A stretch of DNA of 64,000 nucleotides from CAVQCJ01 sp963771835. Lineage in GTDB: Bacteria > Actinomycetota > Actinomycetes > Prado026. The position numbers and the translations under genes are program-made. Below the pieces are notes generated by a model. It searched no databases, was not told where the DNA came from, and was given only the letters and a program-made list of their open reading frames with translations. The stretch is taken from NCBI GenBank assembly GCA_963771835.1, contig CAVYVA010000001.1, forward strand, positions 310,001 through 374,000. Reading direction: 5' to 3'. The first letter of the stretch is position 1, and each line of letters begins with the position of its first letter. Below, piece after piece: positions 33,863 to 43,007 of the stretch.

Positions 33863-35619
33863 AGGGCCGAGCCGGCTCGGTCGTCACCGTCTGCCTGTGC
33901 GTTGCGGTGCTCGCGGCTGGGAGTACGTCGAAACCGTCCGTGACGACGGCCGCGGCCACGTCCGGATGCGCTCTCACGTCCTGGAACGCGGCCACAACCG
34001 GCGTCGTCAACGCGTCGAACACGCCCGGTGGCACCCTGATGCTGTGGGGTTCGAACGATCCCATCGACTCCCTCGACCCAGCTCGGACGTACTTCGTCTC
34101 GGTTTGGAACCTGTTGCGCATCTGGCAGCGCGGTCTGACCGCGTTCGCCCCAGAACCGGGCACGGCAGGCCTTGGCGTGGTAGCGGACCTGGCGACCTCG
34201 CCCGGCCAGGCCAGCAACGCCAACCGGACCTGGACGTACCACCTGCGTCCCGGCCTGCGATTCCAGGACGGTGAGGCAATTACGTCCACAGAGGTCAAGT
34301 ACGCCATCGAACGGCTGTTCGCCACCGACGTGATCACCGGTGGTCCGGCGATGTACTACATCGACCTGCTCGATGGTGGGCAGCACTACCTCGGCCCGTA
34401 CCGAGACCGGAGCCATACCGGTCTGAGGTCGATCGTCACGCCGGACCCGTCGACCATCGTGTTCCACCTGAGCCGGCCCTTCGCCGACTTCGACTACCTG
34501 ATGGCCCTGCCATCAGCGACGCCGGTGCCAGCGAGGATGGACACCGGGGCCGACTACCAGAAGAACCCCGTCTCGAGCGGCCCGTACAAGATCCAGAGCT
34601 ACGACCAGGGGCGGTCGCTCGTGCTCGTGCGCAACGGGATGTGGGAGCGACAGACCGACCCGCTGCGCAAGGCGCTCCCGGACCGGGTGGTCGTGAGTCT
34701 GACCGGCAGCGACGATGCGCGGAGCGCCCAGGAGATGTCGGAGCCCAGCATCAGCTTCGACGGTGGGATCCCACCGTCCGCGCCCATGGCCGCCAAGGTG
34801 GCGAACGACCCGGCGTTGCGCTGCCACGCCGACGACGTAGCCGTCAACTTCACGAGGTACCTGTCCATCGAGCAGATGGTCGCACCCTTCGATAACGTGC
34901 ATTGCCGGCGTGCCGTCGAGTTCGCCATCGACAAGGCGGCTCTCGTACCGGTGTGGGGCGGTCCGCTCCAAGCAAGCCTCACCGGCACGATGCTGACCCC
35001 AAACCTTGCGACCTACGAGCCGGGGTACGACCCGTACCCGGGGGGACCGGGAGGTACCGGAGACCTGGCTCGGGCACGGGTCGAACTGCGCCTGTGCGGG
35101 CACCCCCACGGTTTCAGCACCAAGCTCGCGACAATGGACTCCGGCCCGGGCTACATGGCGTCGACCGTGGAGGCGGCGGCGCTGGCGAAGGTAGGGATCA
35201 CCGTCACACTTGTGCCTTTCCAGTTCTCCGAGTTCTACCCGTGGATCGGCACACCAGCCCATATCCGCCAGTTCCACATCGGCCTGGAGATCCTAGGCTG
35301 GGGTCCGGACTTTCCCACCGAGTACGGGTTCTGGGAGTCGTTGGTCGACAGTCGGGCCATCAAAGCTGTGGGTAACACCAACTACCCCGAGCTGCGCGAC
35401 CCTGGGGTCCAGGCGGACCTGGCTCTGGCCGCCTCGACCCCTGACGCCGGCGCCAGGCTGGCCGCATACCGCGACCTTGCCCACCGTGTCATGAGCGACG
35501 CGGTCTACGTACCGCTGGTCAGTCTGAAGTCGCTGTACTACCGCAACCCGCACCTGACTAACGTCTACTTCCAGCCTGCGTTAGGTGCCTACGACCTGAT
35601 GGCGCTCGGTGTGAGCTGA
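33859..35619 (+). CDS. Extracellular solute-binding protein family 5 (peptide/nickel type)
   Basis: 586 residues, ATG 33859 overlapping the propeller gene (ATGA). Hydrophobic N-terminus VVTVCLCVAVLAAG without a clean lipobox, then SBP_bac_5 features: GGTLMLWGSNDPIDSLDPA, RTWTYHLRPGLRFQDGEAIT, SSGPYKIQSYDQGRSLVLVR and VRFAIDKAAL-like VEFAIDKAALVPVW. No permease or ATPase genes follow, so it is an orphan binding protein. Being third in a sigma-regulator operon, it may serve as ligand receptor for signalling rather than uptake; that is inference. Confidence 0.88.
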   Translation: MKGRAGSVVTVCLCVAVLAAGSTSKPSVTTAAATSGCALTSWNAATTGVVNASNTPGGTLMLWGSNDPIDSLDPARTYFVSVWNLLRIWQRGLTAFAPEPGTAGLGVVADLATSPGQASNANRTWTYHLRPGLRFQDGEAITSTEVKYAIERLFATDVITGGPAMYYIDLLDGGQHYLGPYRDRSHTGLRSIVTPDPSTIVFHLSRPFADFDYLMALPSATPVPARMDTGADYQKNPVSSGPYKIQSYDQGRSLVLVRNGMWERQTDPLRKALPDRVVVSLTGSDDARSAQEMSEPSISFDGGIPPSAPMAAKVANDPALRCHADDVAVNFTRYLSIEQMVAPFDNVHCRRAVEFAIDKAALVPVWGGPLQASLTGTMLTPNLATYEPGYDPYPGGPGGTGDLARARVELRLCGHPHGFSTKLATMDSGPGYMASTVEAAALAKVGITVTLVPFQFSEFYPWIGTPAHIRQFHIGLEILGWGPDFPTEYGFWESLVDSRAIKAVGNTNYPELRDPGVQADLALAASTPDAGARLAAYRDLAHRVMSDAVYVPLVSLKSLYYRNPHLTNVYFQPALGAYDLMALGVS

Positions 35620-35649
35620 TCCGGTTGCCCCTAGGCCGATCGCGAGGGT

Positions 35650-35815
35650 CTTAAGCGTCTCACGCCGGGAGCGGGGCTACGTAACGCCTTCTGGATCGCG
35701 ATCGACTCGCTGCGCCACTCCTACTCACCGCCGCCCTGAAGGCCGGCGTCCCCCTACGCGACGTACACGGGCCACCCGGCACGCCGACCCCTCCACCACC
35801 ACCCGCTACCGACTG
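35650..35815 (+). pseudogene. Relic of a tyrosine recombinase (phage-integrase) C-terminus
   Basis: Three frames together spell the end of an integrase catalytic domain: SLRHSY (35707-35724, the His-x-x-Arg box region), ALKAGVPLRDV (35733-35765) and RHADPSTTTRY (35777-35809, the second His and the nucleophile Tyr region). At least two frameshifts and stops separate them, and the upstream half is missing. Here decay rather than sequencing error is likely, since nothing intact surrounds it. It marks a former mobile element near the sigma operons. Confidence 0.6.
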
Positions 35816-35920
35816 AGCTCGGCGCAACCTAGCCCCGGGGGAGGAGGCCTACTACATCGTCCCCGCCTTCATCGCCGGAAGCGCCCGATACCCGAGCACA
35901 AGAACCGGCAGTATGTGCGC

Positions 35921-36334
35921 ATGCCAGCGAAGGTCCCTTCGGTCGTGGATAGGACCGCCAGGGCCGTGCGGTACGTCCAGGTCGAGGACGAACTCAGCCA
36001 GATTCGGGTCGCCTGGCTGACGCTCGAAACGGCTGTCGGCTCGCTGAAGGGGAGGCACTTCCTTGCCGCCTTCGACCCGGTTCAGGGCTGGTATCGGGCT
36101 TGCGTGGAGATCCAGGCGGACGCCACGCCGGCCGAGCGGGAGCTTCCCGAGATGGTCGTTCCTGGCGGGCGGTTCGTACACGTCCGGCTTCACGGCGACC
36201 CCCCGGATGTGTATAGCGAGATCGCTCCCGCCTATGAATTGCTGAAGTCATCGTCTCGGCGTGACGACACCCGCCCGAGTCTGGAGCTGTACCACAGACT
36301 CGATGAGATCGACGTCTTGATGCCGGTGACTTGA
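35921..36334 (+). CDS. GyrI-like small-molecule-binding protein
   Basis: 137 residues from ATG 35921 (GTG 35915 adds two). Pattern ADATPAERELPEMVVPGGRFVHVRLHG, then a helix and LELYHRLDEIDVLMPV at the end, as in GyrI-like/effector-binding domains (the BmrR-type fold) standing alone without a DNA-binding domain. N-terminal VRYVQVEDELSQIRVAWLTLE is a divergent variant. Ligand unknown. Family call is by eye. Confidence 0.6.
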   Translation: MPAKVPSVVDRTARAVRYVQVEDELSQIRVAWLTLETAVGSLKGRHFLAAFDPVQGWYRACVEIQADATPAERELPEMVVPGGRFVHVRLHGDPPDVYSEIAPAYELLKSSSRRDDTRPSLELYHRLDEIDVLMPVT

Positions 36335-36380
36335 CCACACCGAAGTGCCGGTGCAGGGCGGCGCTGAGGCACCCGTGTGG
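36335..36380. terminator. Bidirectional hairpin between convergent genes
   Basis: CCACAC (36335-36340) pairs with GTGTGG (36375-36380), and GTGCC (36345-36349) with GGCAC (36368-36372). It fills the 49-base gap between the GyrI-like gene and the convergent patatin gene, fitting a shared terminator. Confidence 0.5.
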
Positions 36381-36383
36381 AGT

Positions 36384-37307
36384 TCAGCGGCCAAGCCATG
36401 GTGCCTGCTGCCGTAACAGGGCTCCTGCGAAGTGTCGCGCCGCGAGTGCTACCGGCGGCCGCTTCGCGGCAACCATCGTGTTTGTGCCCATGATGCGGCG
36501 CATCCGCGCGTCCGGCTGGACGACGACGACACGGGTTCCGCCGCGCCGGACCCGCGCGGCCTCGCGCTCCAGCTGTGCGCGAGCCGGTAGCCGGAGGGCA
36601 TTGCCGGGGTCGGCCGCGACCCAGTCGAGCGTAGACAGCGGTGCGGAGACCACGACCGCGTCCAGCCCCAGCCCGGCCAGCAGATCGAGGCTCACCAGCG
36701 AGTACGCGCCCCCATCGACGAAGCGCCGGCCGTCGATCAGCACTGGTTCGAAGTACCCGGGGACCGCGCAGGACGCCGCTACCGCGTCGCCCACCGAAGC
36801 CGATGCATCCCGCCCGAACACCACCCGGCGGCCATCACTGAGATCGACCGCGCAGATCCACAGCGAGCGCTTCGGCCAGCTACGGAACAGCGACCGTAGC
36901 CGGGCGGCCCCGGGATCGACCGGGCGAGTGCCTGCTGGCAGCAACGCGGCTGCTGCCACTCCCGGTCTGTACCGCCAGGGCCGCCGCGCCACCGCGCGGG
37001 CAAGATCTGGGGCGGCCGGGCTCCGCTGCCCACGCGTCGCGGGTGGCGGGTCACCCAACGACGGCAGAGCGCCGAGGATCGCCTCGCCCTCGGCGGACAT
37101 CGGCTGCCCGGTCACTCGGCGGACGTAGTCACGCGGCGGAAACCCGGTCCGCATCAGCGCGGCGGCCGTCGATCCGGCCGAGGTCCCCACGATGACCTCG
37201 GCGTCCCGCGCATCCCATCCGATCTCCTCGGCAAGGGCGCACAGGACGCCCGCGTGGAACGCGGTGCCGGTCAGTCCGCCACCGCCGAGCGCCACCCCGA
37301 TCCTCAC
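36384..37307 (-). CDS. Patatin-like phospholipase
   Basis: 307 residues. Patatin acyl hydrolase with oxyanion loop GVALGGGGLTGTAFHAG, nucleophile elbow GTSAGS (Ser43) and catalytic Asp198 in FVDGGAYS, forming the Ser-Asp dyad. No signal peptide, so cytosolic. Similar actinobacterial proteins are annotated as esterases of the RssA/NTE type; substrate unknown. ATG at 37307. Confidence 0.9.
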   Translation of the reverse strand: MRIGVALGGGGLTGTAFHAGVLCALAEEIGWDARDAEVIVGTSAGSTAAALMRTGFPPRDYVRRVTGQPMSAEGEAILGALPSLGDPPPATRGQRSPAAPDLARAVARRPWRYRPGVAAAALLPAGTRPVDPGAARLRSLFRSWPKRSLWICAVDLSDGRRVVFGRDASASVGDAVAASCAVPGYFEPVLIDGRRFVDGGAYSLVSLDLLAGLGLDAVVVSAPLSTLDWVAADPGNALRLPARAQLEREAARVRRGGTRVVVVQPDARMRRIMGTNTMVAAKRPPVALAARHFAGALLRQQAPWLGR

Positions 37308-37493
37308 ACCGCCATCTTCTCCGCCGCACCCCCCACGCGCACGGGTCAGCCGATTGCGTGCCGATCAGCGTGCACGCGAAGTGCCGTTTGAGGGCTGATC
37401 AGATCCGGCGTTGGGTTCGGTCGGGTGAGAGCGGCAGATGCGCCGACCGGCGTTGCCTTGTCGGCGTAGCGCTGGCGGGCAGAGCATGAGCTC

Positions 37494-38846
37494 ATGAAGA
37501 TCCCCGAGCCGCGGTACGTGCGTACTCAGGACGGCACGTACATCGCCTATCAGGTGGTCGGGGACGGCTTGATCGACATCGCGTGGCAGTTCGACTGGTG
37601 CGGGCATCTGGACTGTGTCTGGGAGAGACCGTTCCACGCCCCATGGTTCGAAGCCTTGGCATCGTTCGGGCGGGTGATCTTGCACGACCGGAGGGGGACT
37701 GGGTTGTCCAGCCGGGACACCCCGCCGCCCAACCTGGAGACGCGGGCCGCGGATCTTCGGGCAGTGCTCGACGAGGTCCACTCGCAGAGCACGATTATCG
37801 CAGCGCTATTCGAGGGTCTTGCTCCCGGTGTGCTGCTGGCCGCGACCGACCCCGATCGGGTGCGCGGGTTGGTCTGGTGGGCTCCGACGCCTCGCACAGC
37901 TTGGGCGCACGACTACCCCTGGGGAGAACGGCCCGAGGCGATAGACCAGGAACTGCGCGACCTGCAGCACTGGGGCAGCCTTGAGTACGGGGAGATCTGG
38001 GCCGACCAGTTCGTCGCCGAGGGCTATCCGCGGCCCTCGGACGACGAGATCCGTGCGGTGGCCAAGGCCAGTCGAAACACCTGCACCCCTAACGTTGCCG
38101 TTGCACTCAACGAGATGTGGTGGGAGACGGATCTGCGTCCCGTTCTGCCCTCGGTGCGCGTTCCCACCTTGCTGTTGGCCGACTCGTCCTCACCCGCGGA
38201 GGTGGCCAAGGCGAAGTACGTCGCCTCGTTGATGCCGGCTGCCGAGCTGGTCCTGTTGCCGGGCGACGTGCCGGAGACCAAGGAGACGATGCAGGCGTTC
38301 ATCAGGCCCCCGGTGGAGGCCGTGCGACGGTTCGTCGGGCTCCAGCCGGTGCGCGAAGGGCTGGACTCGGTGCTGGCCACTGTGCTGTTCACCGACATCA
38401 TCGACTCCACCCACCGGCAGGCCACTCTCGGCGACTACGCGTGGAAGGAGCTGGTCGAACGGCACCATGCGCTCGTCCGATCGGCCCTGGATCAGTGGCA
38501 CGGCGTCGAGAACGACACCGCCGGCGACGGCTTCTACGCCACCTTTGACGGACCCGCCAGGGCCATTCGCTGCGCACTGGAGATCGCCGATCGTGTGCAC
38601 GACCTCGGTCTGCAGGTCCGGGGCGGGATCCACACGGGCGAATGCGAGCTGATCGACGGAAAGGTCGGTGGCATTGCCGTCAGCATCGGAGCACGAATCT
38701 CGCACCTGGCCGCCCCGTCCCAGGTGCTCATCTCTCAAACCGTCAAGGACCTGGTCGCCGGCTCCGGACTGACCTTCGTCGACGCCGGCGAGCACGAGCT
38801 CAAAGGCGTCCCCGACCGGTGGCATCTCTACGCCGCGTCGGGCTGA
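37494..38846 (+). CDS. Class III nucleotide-cyclase-like protein with N-terminal alpha/beta-hydrolase domain
   Basis: 450 residues. Residues 1-275: alpha/beta-hydrolase fold (RVILHDRRGTGLSS, AATDPDRVRGLVWW), but the nucleophile elbow reads ALFEGLAPG with Phe106 where Ser should be. Residues 295-450: class III cyclase catalytic domain with VLFTDIIDST (metal Asp301), TAGDGFYATF (Asp345), GIHTGECELIDGKVGGIAVS and Arg401. The substrate-specifying Lys before GDG is replaced (ENDTAGDG). Such fusions are frequent in mycobacteria and relatives. Activity is therefore uncertain in both halves. Confidence 0.88.
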   Translation: MKIPEPRYVRTQDGTYIAYQVVGDGLIDIAWQFDWCGHLDCVWERPFHAPWFEALASFGRVILHDRRGTGLSSRDTPPPNLETRAADLRAVLDEVHSQSTIIAALFEGLAPGVLLAATDPDRVRGLVWWAPTPRTAWAHDYPWGERPEAIDQELRDLQHWGSLEYGEIWADQFVAEGYPRPSDDEIRAVAKASRNTCTPNVAVALNEMWWETDLRPVLPSVRVPTLLLADSSSPAEVAKAKYVASLMPAAELVLLPGDVPETKETMQAFIRPPVEAVRRFVGLQPVREGLDSVLATVLFTDIIDSTHRQATLGDYAWKELVERHHALVRSALDQWHGVENDTAGDGFYATFDGPARAIRCALEIADRVHDLGLQVRGGIHTGECELIDGKVGGIAVSIGARISHLAAPSQVLISQTVKDLVAGSGLTFVDAGEHELKGVPDRWHLYAASG

Positions 38847-38956
38847 CTCGCGAGGCGGCGGACGTATGTGCCCGGTGGTGCACTGCGGTCTGGGCGTTGG
38901 GCTCGTGTGGGCGAGCTGTGGAACCATTGTCGGGTGACTCGCACGCGAGGGCGACC

Positions 38957-40135
38957 GTGACGGTGCGAGCCCCTGGCGGGCTCACGGTGAGCCCGTTCAC
39001 CATAGGGGTGGCCGAGGAAGTCCTGACCGACCTGCGTAGCCGCGTCAGGGGCACGCGCTGGCCGCCGCCCGCCCCGGGCCCGCGGTGGGAGCAGGGGACC
39101 GACCTTGCCTACCTCCAGAACCTGCTGGCGTACTGGGCCGACGGTTTCGACTGGCGGGCCCAGGAGGCCTGGTTGAACTCGTTCGACCAGTTCTGCGCGG
39201 AGCTGGACGGCTCTCGGATCCATTTCGTCCATCAGCGCGCCCGCTCAGGTCGAGGCATCCCGCTGATCCTGACCCACGGCTGGCCGAGCTGCTTCGTCGA
39301 GTACCTGCCGCTCGTCCCGTTGTTGACGGACCCCGGCGCCCACGGGATCGACGGGCCCGGTTTCGACGTCGTCATCCCGTCGCTGCCCGGGTACGGCTTC
39401 TCCACCCGCCCCACCCGTACGGGCGTCACCACTCGGTACACCGCCGGGCTGTGGCACCAGCTCATGCAGGGCCTGGGTTACGAGCGCTACGGCGCGCACG
39501 GCACCGACTGGGGGTCCGCCGTGTCCACGTTCATGGCCCTGGACAACCCGACGCCCCTGTTGGGCCTGCACCTGAGCAACCTGGATCTGATGCCGTACAC
39601 CGGCCCCGGGTCGCCGCCACTTTCGGACGCCGAGCACGCCTACCTGGCTCAGTACGCCTGGTGGAACGCCACCGACCGCGGCTACGGCGCGATCCAGTCC
39701 ACGAGGCCGCAGACCGTCGGCTACGGGCTGAACGACTCACCCGCCGGGCTGGCGGCGTGGGTGCTGGAGAAGTGGAGGTCCTGGGCGGACTCGGGTGGTG
39801 ACCCGGATGCCGTCTTCACCCGCGACTTACTGCTCACCGTAGTCACGTTGTACTGGGTCACGCAGACGATTACCACGTCGATGCGGGACTACGTGGACAA
39901 CCGGACGATGGGTCAACTGGGACCCGACGACTTCGTCACGGTCCCCACCGCGATCGCGGTCTTCCACCAGTTCGTCGACGACGGGGTCCCCCCACGTGAG
40001 TGGGCGCAGCGCCTGTGCGAGGTCGTCCGGTGGACACCGATGCCTCGCGGGGGCCACTTCGCGGCGGCCGAGGTACCCGATCTGCTCGCCCCGGACATCG
40101 CCGCCTTCTTCTCCCGGCTCCAGGTCGGCGAATAG
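38957..40135 (+). CDS. Epoxide hydrolase (EHN-domain alpha/beta-hydrolase)
   Basis: 392 residues from GTG 38957 (GTG 38963 also possible). N-terminal EHN domain (FTIGVAEEVLTDLRSRVRGTRWP) as in microsomal-type epoxide hydrolases; oxyanion motif HGWPSCFVEY; nucleophile Asp184 in HGTDWGSAVS; base His367 in PRGGHFAAAEVPDLL. Soluble. Hydrolyses an epoxide to a diol; substrate unknown. Flanked by unrelated genes, likely its own transcript. Confidence 0.92.
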   Translation: MTVRAPGGLTVSPFTIGVAEEVLTDLRSRVRGTRWPPPAPGPRWEQGTDLAYLQNLLAYWADGFDWRAQEAWLNSFDQFCAELDGSRIHFVHQRARSGRGIPLILTHGWPSCFVEYLPLVPLLTDPGAHGIDGPGFDVVIPSLPGYGFSTRPTRTGVTTRYTAGLWHQLMQGLGYERYGAHGTDWGSAVSTFMALDNPTPLLGLHLSNLDLMPYTGPGSPPLSDAEHAYLAQYAWWNATDRGYGAIQSTRPQTVGYGLNDSPAGLAAWVLEKWRSWADSGGDPDAVFTRDLLLTVVTLYWVTQTITTSMRDYVDNRTMGQLGPDDFVTVPTAIAVFHQFVDDGVPPREWAQRLCEVVRWTPMPRGGHFAAAEVPDLLAPDIAAFFSRLQVGE

Positions 40136-40337
40136 GCGCGGCTGGGGCAGCTTGATCGGGGAACCAAGCCGGGGGTTCGCGGTTCAGCACAAGACGCGGG
40201 CGTGCCTGGCCCTGGTGCCGGTCACCCACTGACCCCGGAGGCTGCCCGCCCCACTGCTCGCCCCGGCGGACCTGCTGCGCCCGGGACCTTCTGGTAGACA
40301 GGGGCGGGGTGGACCTGACCCGGGCAGGGGGTACGCC

Positions 40338-41444
40338 GTGAGCACCGCCGAGCGCGCCCCCGCCCCGGACGGGGCCGGAACGTCGGTGCTGGCCGCCGTC
40401 GGCACGGCGCTCGGCGACCACCGGTACCCGCAGCAGGTGATCACGGAGGCGTTCGGCGCGCTCGTCGTGCCCGACCCCGAGCGGCGGGGCCTGCTCGAGC
40501 GGCTGCATGCGGCCGCCGGCGTTCGTACTCGGCACCTGGCCCTGCCGCTGGAGGCGTACCCGCCGCTGAACGGCTTCACGGCGGCGAACGAGGCATACGT
40601 CGCGCTGGCCGTCGACCTGGGGGGCCGGGCGGTCGCGGCTGCGCTGGCCGGCGCGGGGCTGGGTCCCGGCGACGTGGACCTGGTCATGTCCGTGACAGTC
40701 ACCGGGGTCGCGGCGCCCAGCGTCGAGGCCAGGCTGGTCCCGTTGCTCGGGCTGCGTGAGGACGTCAAGCGGGTGCCGGTGTTCGGGCTGGGCTGCGTGG
40801 CCGGCGCGGCGGGGGTGGCCCGGGTGCACGACTACCTGCTGGGACACCCAGACGACGTGGCCGTGCTGCTGTCGGTCGAGCTGTGCTCGCTCACCGTGCA
40901 GCGCGACGACTCGTCGACCGCGAACCTGGTGGCGTCGGGACTGTTCGGGGACGGCGCGGCGGCCGTGGTCATGGTCGGCGCCCACCGCGCCGCGACGCTC
41001 GGCCTGGACGGCCCGAGGGTCGTGGCCAGCCGCTCGCGCCTGTACCCGGACACCGAGCGGGTCATGGGGTGGGACGTCGGGGGCAGCGGGTTCCGGGTCG
41101 TCCTGTCGGCCAGCGTCGCCGACGTCGTCGCCGAGCACCTCGGGCGGGACGTGAAGGGGTTCCTGTCCGACCACGGCGTCGAGCAGAGCGAGGTCGGGCA
41201 CTGGGTCGCGCACCCGGGCGGCCCCAAGGTGCTCCACGCCATGCAGTCCGCGCTGCAGCTGCCGGACGGGGCGCTCGACACCACGTGGCGGTCGCTGGCC
41301 AGCGTGGGGAACCTGTCGTCGGCGTCGGTGCTGCACGTGCTCGCCGACACGATGAGCGCCGACCCGGACCGGACCGGCGCGCCCACCGTCATGCTGGCGA
41401 TGGGACCCGGGTTCTGCGCGGAGCTGGTGCTGCTGCGATGGTGA
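40338..41444 (+). CDS. Type III polyketide synthase
   Basis: 368 residues from GTG 40338. Chalcone/stilbene-synthase family: catalytic Cys153 in GLGCVAGAAG, His292 in VAHPGGPKVL, Asn325 in VGNLSSAS. Followed by a membrane methyltransferase and a flavoprotein with 4-7 base overlaps. That PKS-methyltransferase-flavin trio matches the srsABC phenolic-lipid operon of Streptomyces griseus, so the likely product is an alkylresorcinol or alkylpyrone from a long acyl starter. Starter chain length is not predictable from what I can see. Confidence 0.92.
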   Translation: MSTAERAPAPDGAGTSVLAAVGTALGDHRYPQQVITEAFGALVVPDPERRGLLERLHAAAGVRTRHLALPLEAYPPLNGFTAANEAYVALAVDLGGRAVAAALAGAGLGPGDVDLVMSVTVTGVAAPSVEARLVPLLGLREDVKRVPVFGLGCVAGAAGVARVHDYLLGHPDDVAVLLSVELCSLTVQRDDSSTANLVASGLFGDGAAAVVMVGAHRAATLGLDGPRVVASRSRLYPDTERVMGWDVGGSGFRVVLSASVADVVAEHLGRDVKGFLSDHGVEQSEVGHWVAHPGGPKVLHAMQSALQLPDGALDTTWRSLASVGNLSSASVLHVLADTMSADPDRTGAPTVMLAMGPGFCAELVLLRW

Positions 41445-41965
41445 GCGCGGACGGCTGGTACCTGCTGCTGATCCTCGCGGTGGCGGTCGAACGGCTCGCC
41501 GAGCTGCGGCTGTCGGTGCGGCACGCGCGCTGGGCGTTCGCGCACGGCGGCGTCGAGACCGGTCGTGCCCACTACCCGTCGATGGTGCTGCTGCACAGCG
41601 GGCTGCTCGTGGCCGCGCCGGTCGAGGTGTGGGTGGCGGACCGGCCGTTCCTGCCGTGGCTGGGTTGGCCGATGCTGGCTGTGGTGCTGGCAGCTCAGGC
41701 GTTGCGCTGGTGGTGCATCGCAACGCTCGGCGTGCGCTGGAACACCCGGGTCATCGTCGTGCCCGGGCTGCCGCTGGTGCGGACCGGGCCGTACCGCAGG
41801 TTCCGGCACCCGAACTACGTCGCCGTGGTCGCCGAGGGGGTCGCCCTCCCGCTGGTGCACACGGCCTGGGTCACTGCCCTGGTCTTCACCGTGCTGAACG
41901 CGTGGCTGCTGCGCGTGCGCATCCGGACCGAGGACACGGCGCTGGCCGGGGCGTTGACGCCGTGA
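41438..41965 (+). CDS. Isoprenylcysteine carboxyl methyltransferase-family protein (SrsB-like)
   Basis: 175 residues, ATG 41438 overlapping the PKS stop by 7 bases. Four membrane helices and the ICMT/SrsB signature VVPGLPLVRTGPYRRFRHPNYVAVVAEG with the C-terminal EDTAL. Expected to O-methylate the phenolic lipid made by the PKS using S-adenosylmethionine at the membrane. Function rests on the operon and the family. Confidence 0.85.
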   Translation: MVSADGWYLLLILAVAVERLAELRLSVRHARWAFAHGGVETGRAHYPSMVLLHSGLLVAAPVEVWVADRPFLPWLGWPMLAVVLAAQALRWWCIATLGVRWNTRVIVVPGLPLVRTGPYRRFRHPNYVAVVAEGVALPLVHTAWVTALVFTVLNAWLLRVRIRTEDTALAGALTP

Positions 41966-42996
41966 CGCCGGACGTCGACGTGCTCGTGGTCGGCGGCGGA
42001 CCGGTGGGACTCGCGGCCGCGGCGCTCGCCGCAGGGCACGGACTGTCCGTCGCGGTGGTCGAGCGCCGCGCGGAGCCGGTGGACAAGGCCTGCGGCGAGG
42101 GCCTCATGCCGTCGGCCGTCGCGGCGCTCGCCGGGCTCGGCGTCGACCCGCCGGGGATCGACTTCACCGGGATCCGGTACGTGGACGCACGGGGGACCCG
42201 GTCGGCCGTCGCGCGGTTCGTCGGGGGTCCCGGCCGGGGTGTCCGCCGGACGGCACTGGTGGACGCGCTCGCGGCGCGGGTCGACGCGCTCGGTGTCAAG
42301 CGGGTACAGGCCGACGTCGCCTGGCTGGAGCGCGGCCCTGACCACGTGGTCGCCGCCGGGATCAGTGCGCGCTGGCTGCTCGGGGCCGACGGCCTGCACT
42401 CGACCGTGCGGCAGGCGATCGGCGGCCAGGGGGTGCCGCGGGTGCGCCCGAGGTACGGGCTGCGTCGGCACTTCCAGGTCCGGCCGTGGACCGACGTGGT
42501 CGAGGTGCACTGGGGCGACGGCGCCGAGGCGTACGTGACACCGGTCGCCCCGGACGTCGTGGGCGTGGCGGTGCTGACCGACGTGCGTGGGCCCGACCAC
42601 GACGCGTGGATGCGAAGCTTCCCGGCGCTGGCCGAGCGGCTGGGCTCGGCCGAGCCGGCCTCGCGGGTGCTGGGGGCCGGGCCGCTCGAGCAGAACGTCA
42701 CCCGACGCTGGTCGGGCCGGGTGCTGCTGGTCGGCGACGCCGCCGGCTACGTGGATGCGCTCACCGGTGAGGGCGTCAGCCTCGGGATGGCCACGGCGCA
42801 GGCCGCCGTGCGGTGCGTGCTCGAGGGGCGGCCGGACCGGTACGACCGGCGGTGGCAGGCCGCGACCCGTCGCTACCGCGCGCTGACCAGGACAGTGCTG
42901 TTCGCCGCCCAGCACGAGCCGTTGCGGCGTGCGGTGGTGCCCGCGGCGGTTGCGCTGCCGCCGGTCTTCCGGGCGGCCGTGCGGGCGCTCGCGTGA
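41962..42996 (+). CDS. FAD-dependent monooxygenase (SrsC-like)
   Basis: 344 residues, GTG 41962 in a GTGA overlap. Rossmann GxGxxG in VVGGGPVGLAAAALAA, ACGEGLMPSAVAAL, a DG motif LGADGLHSTVRQAIG and the FAD ribityl motif RVLLVGDAAGYVDALTGEG. These mark a group A aromatic hydroxylase / geranylgeranyl-reductase-like flavoprotein. Likely hydroxylates the resorcinol ring to a quinone precursor, as SrsC does; inferred. Confidence 0.86.
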   Translation: MTPDVDVLVVGGGPVGLAAAALAAGHGLSVAVVERRAEPVDKACGEGLMPSAVAALAGLGVDPPGIDFTGIRYVDARGTRSAVARFVGGPGRGVRRTALVDALAARVDALGVKRVQADVAWLERGPDHVVAAGISARWLLGADGLHSTVRQAIGGQGVPRVRPRYGLRRHFQVRPWTDVVEVHWGDGAEAYVTPVAPDVVGVAVLTDVRGPDHDAWMRSFPALAERLGSAEPASRVLGAGPLEQNVTRRWSGRVLLVGDAAGYVDALTGEGVSLGMATAQAAVRCVLEGRPDRYDRRWQAATRRYRALTRTVLFAAQHEPLRRAVVPAAVALPPVFRAAVRALA

Positions 42997-43007
42997 CCCC
43001 GGTCGGG

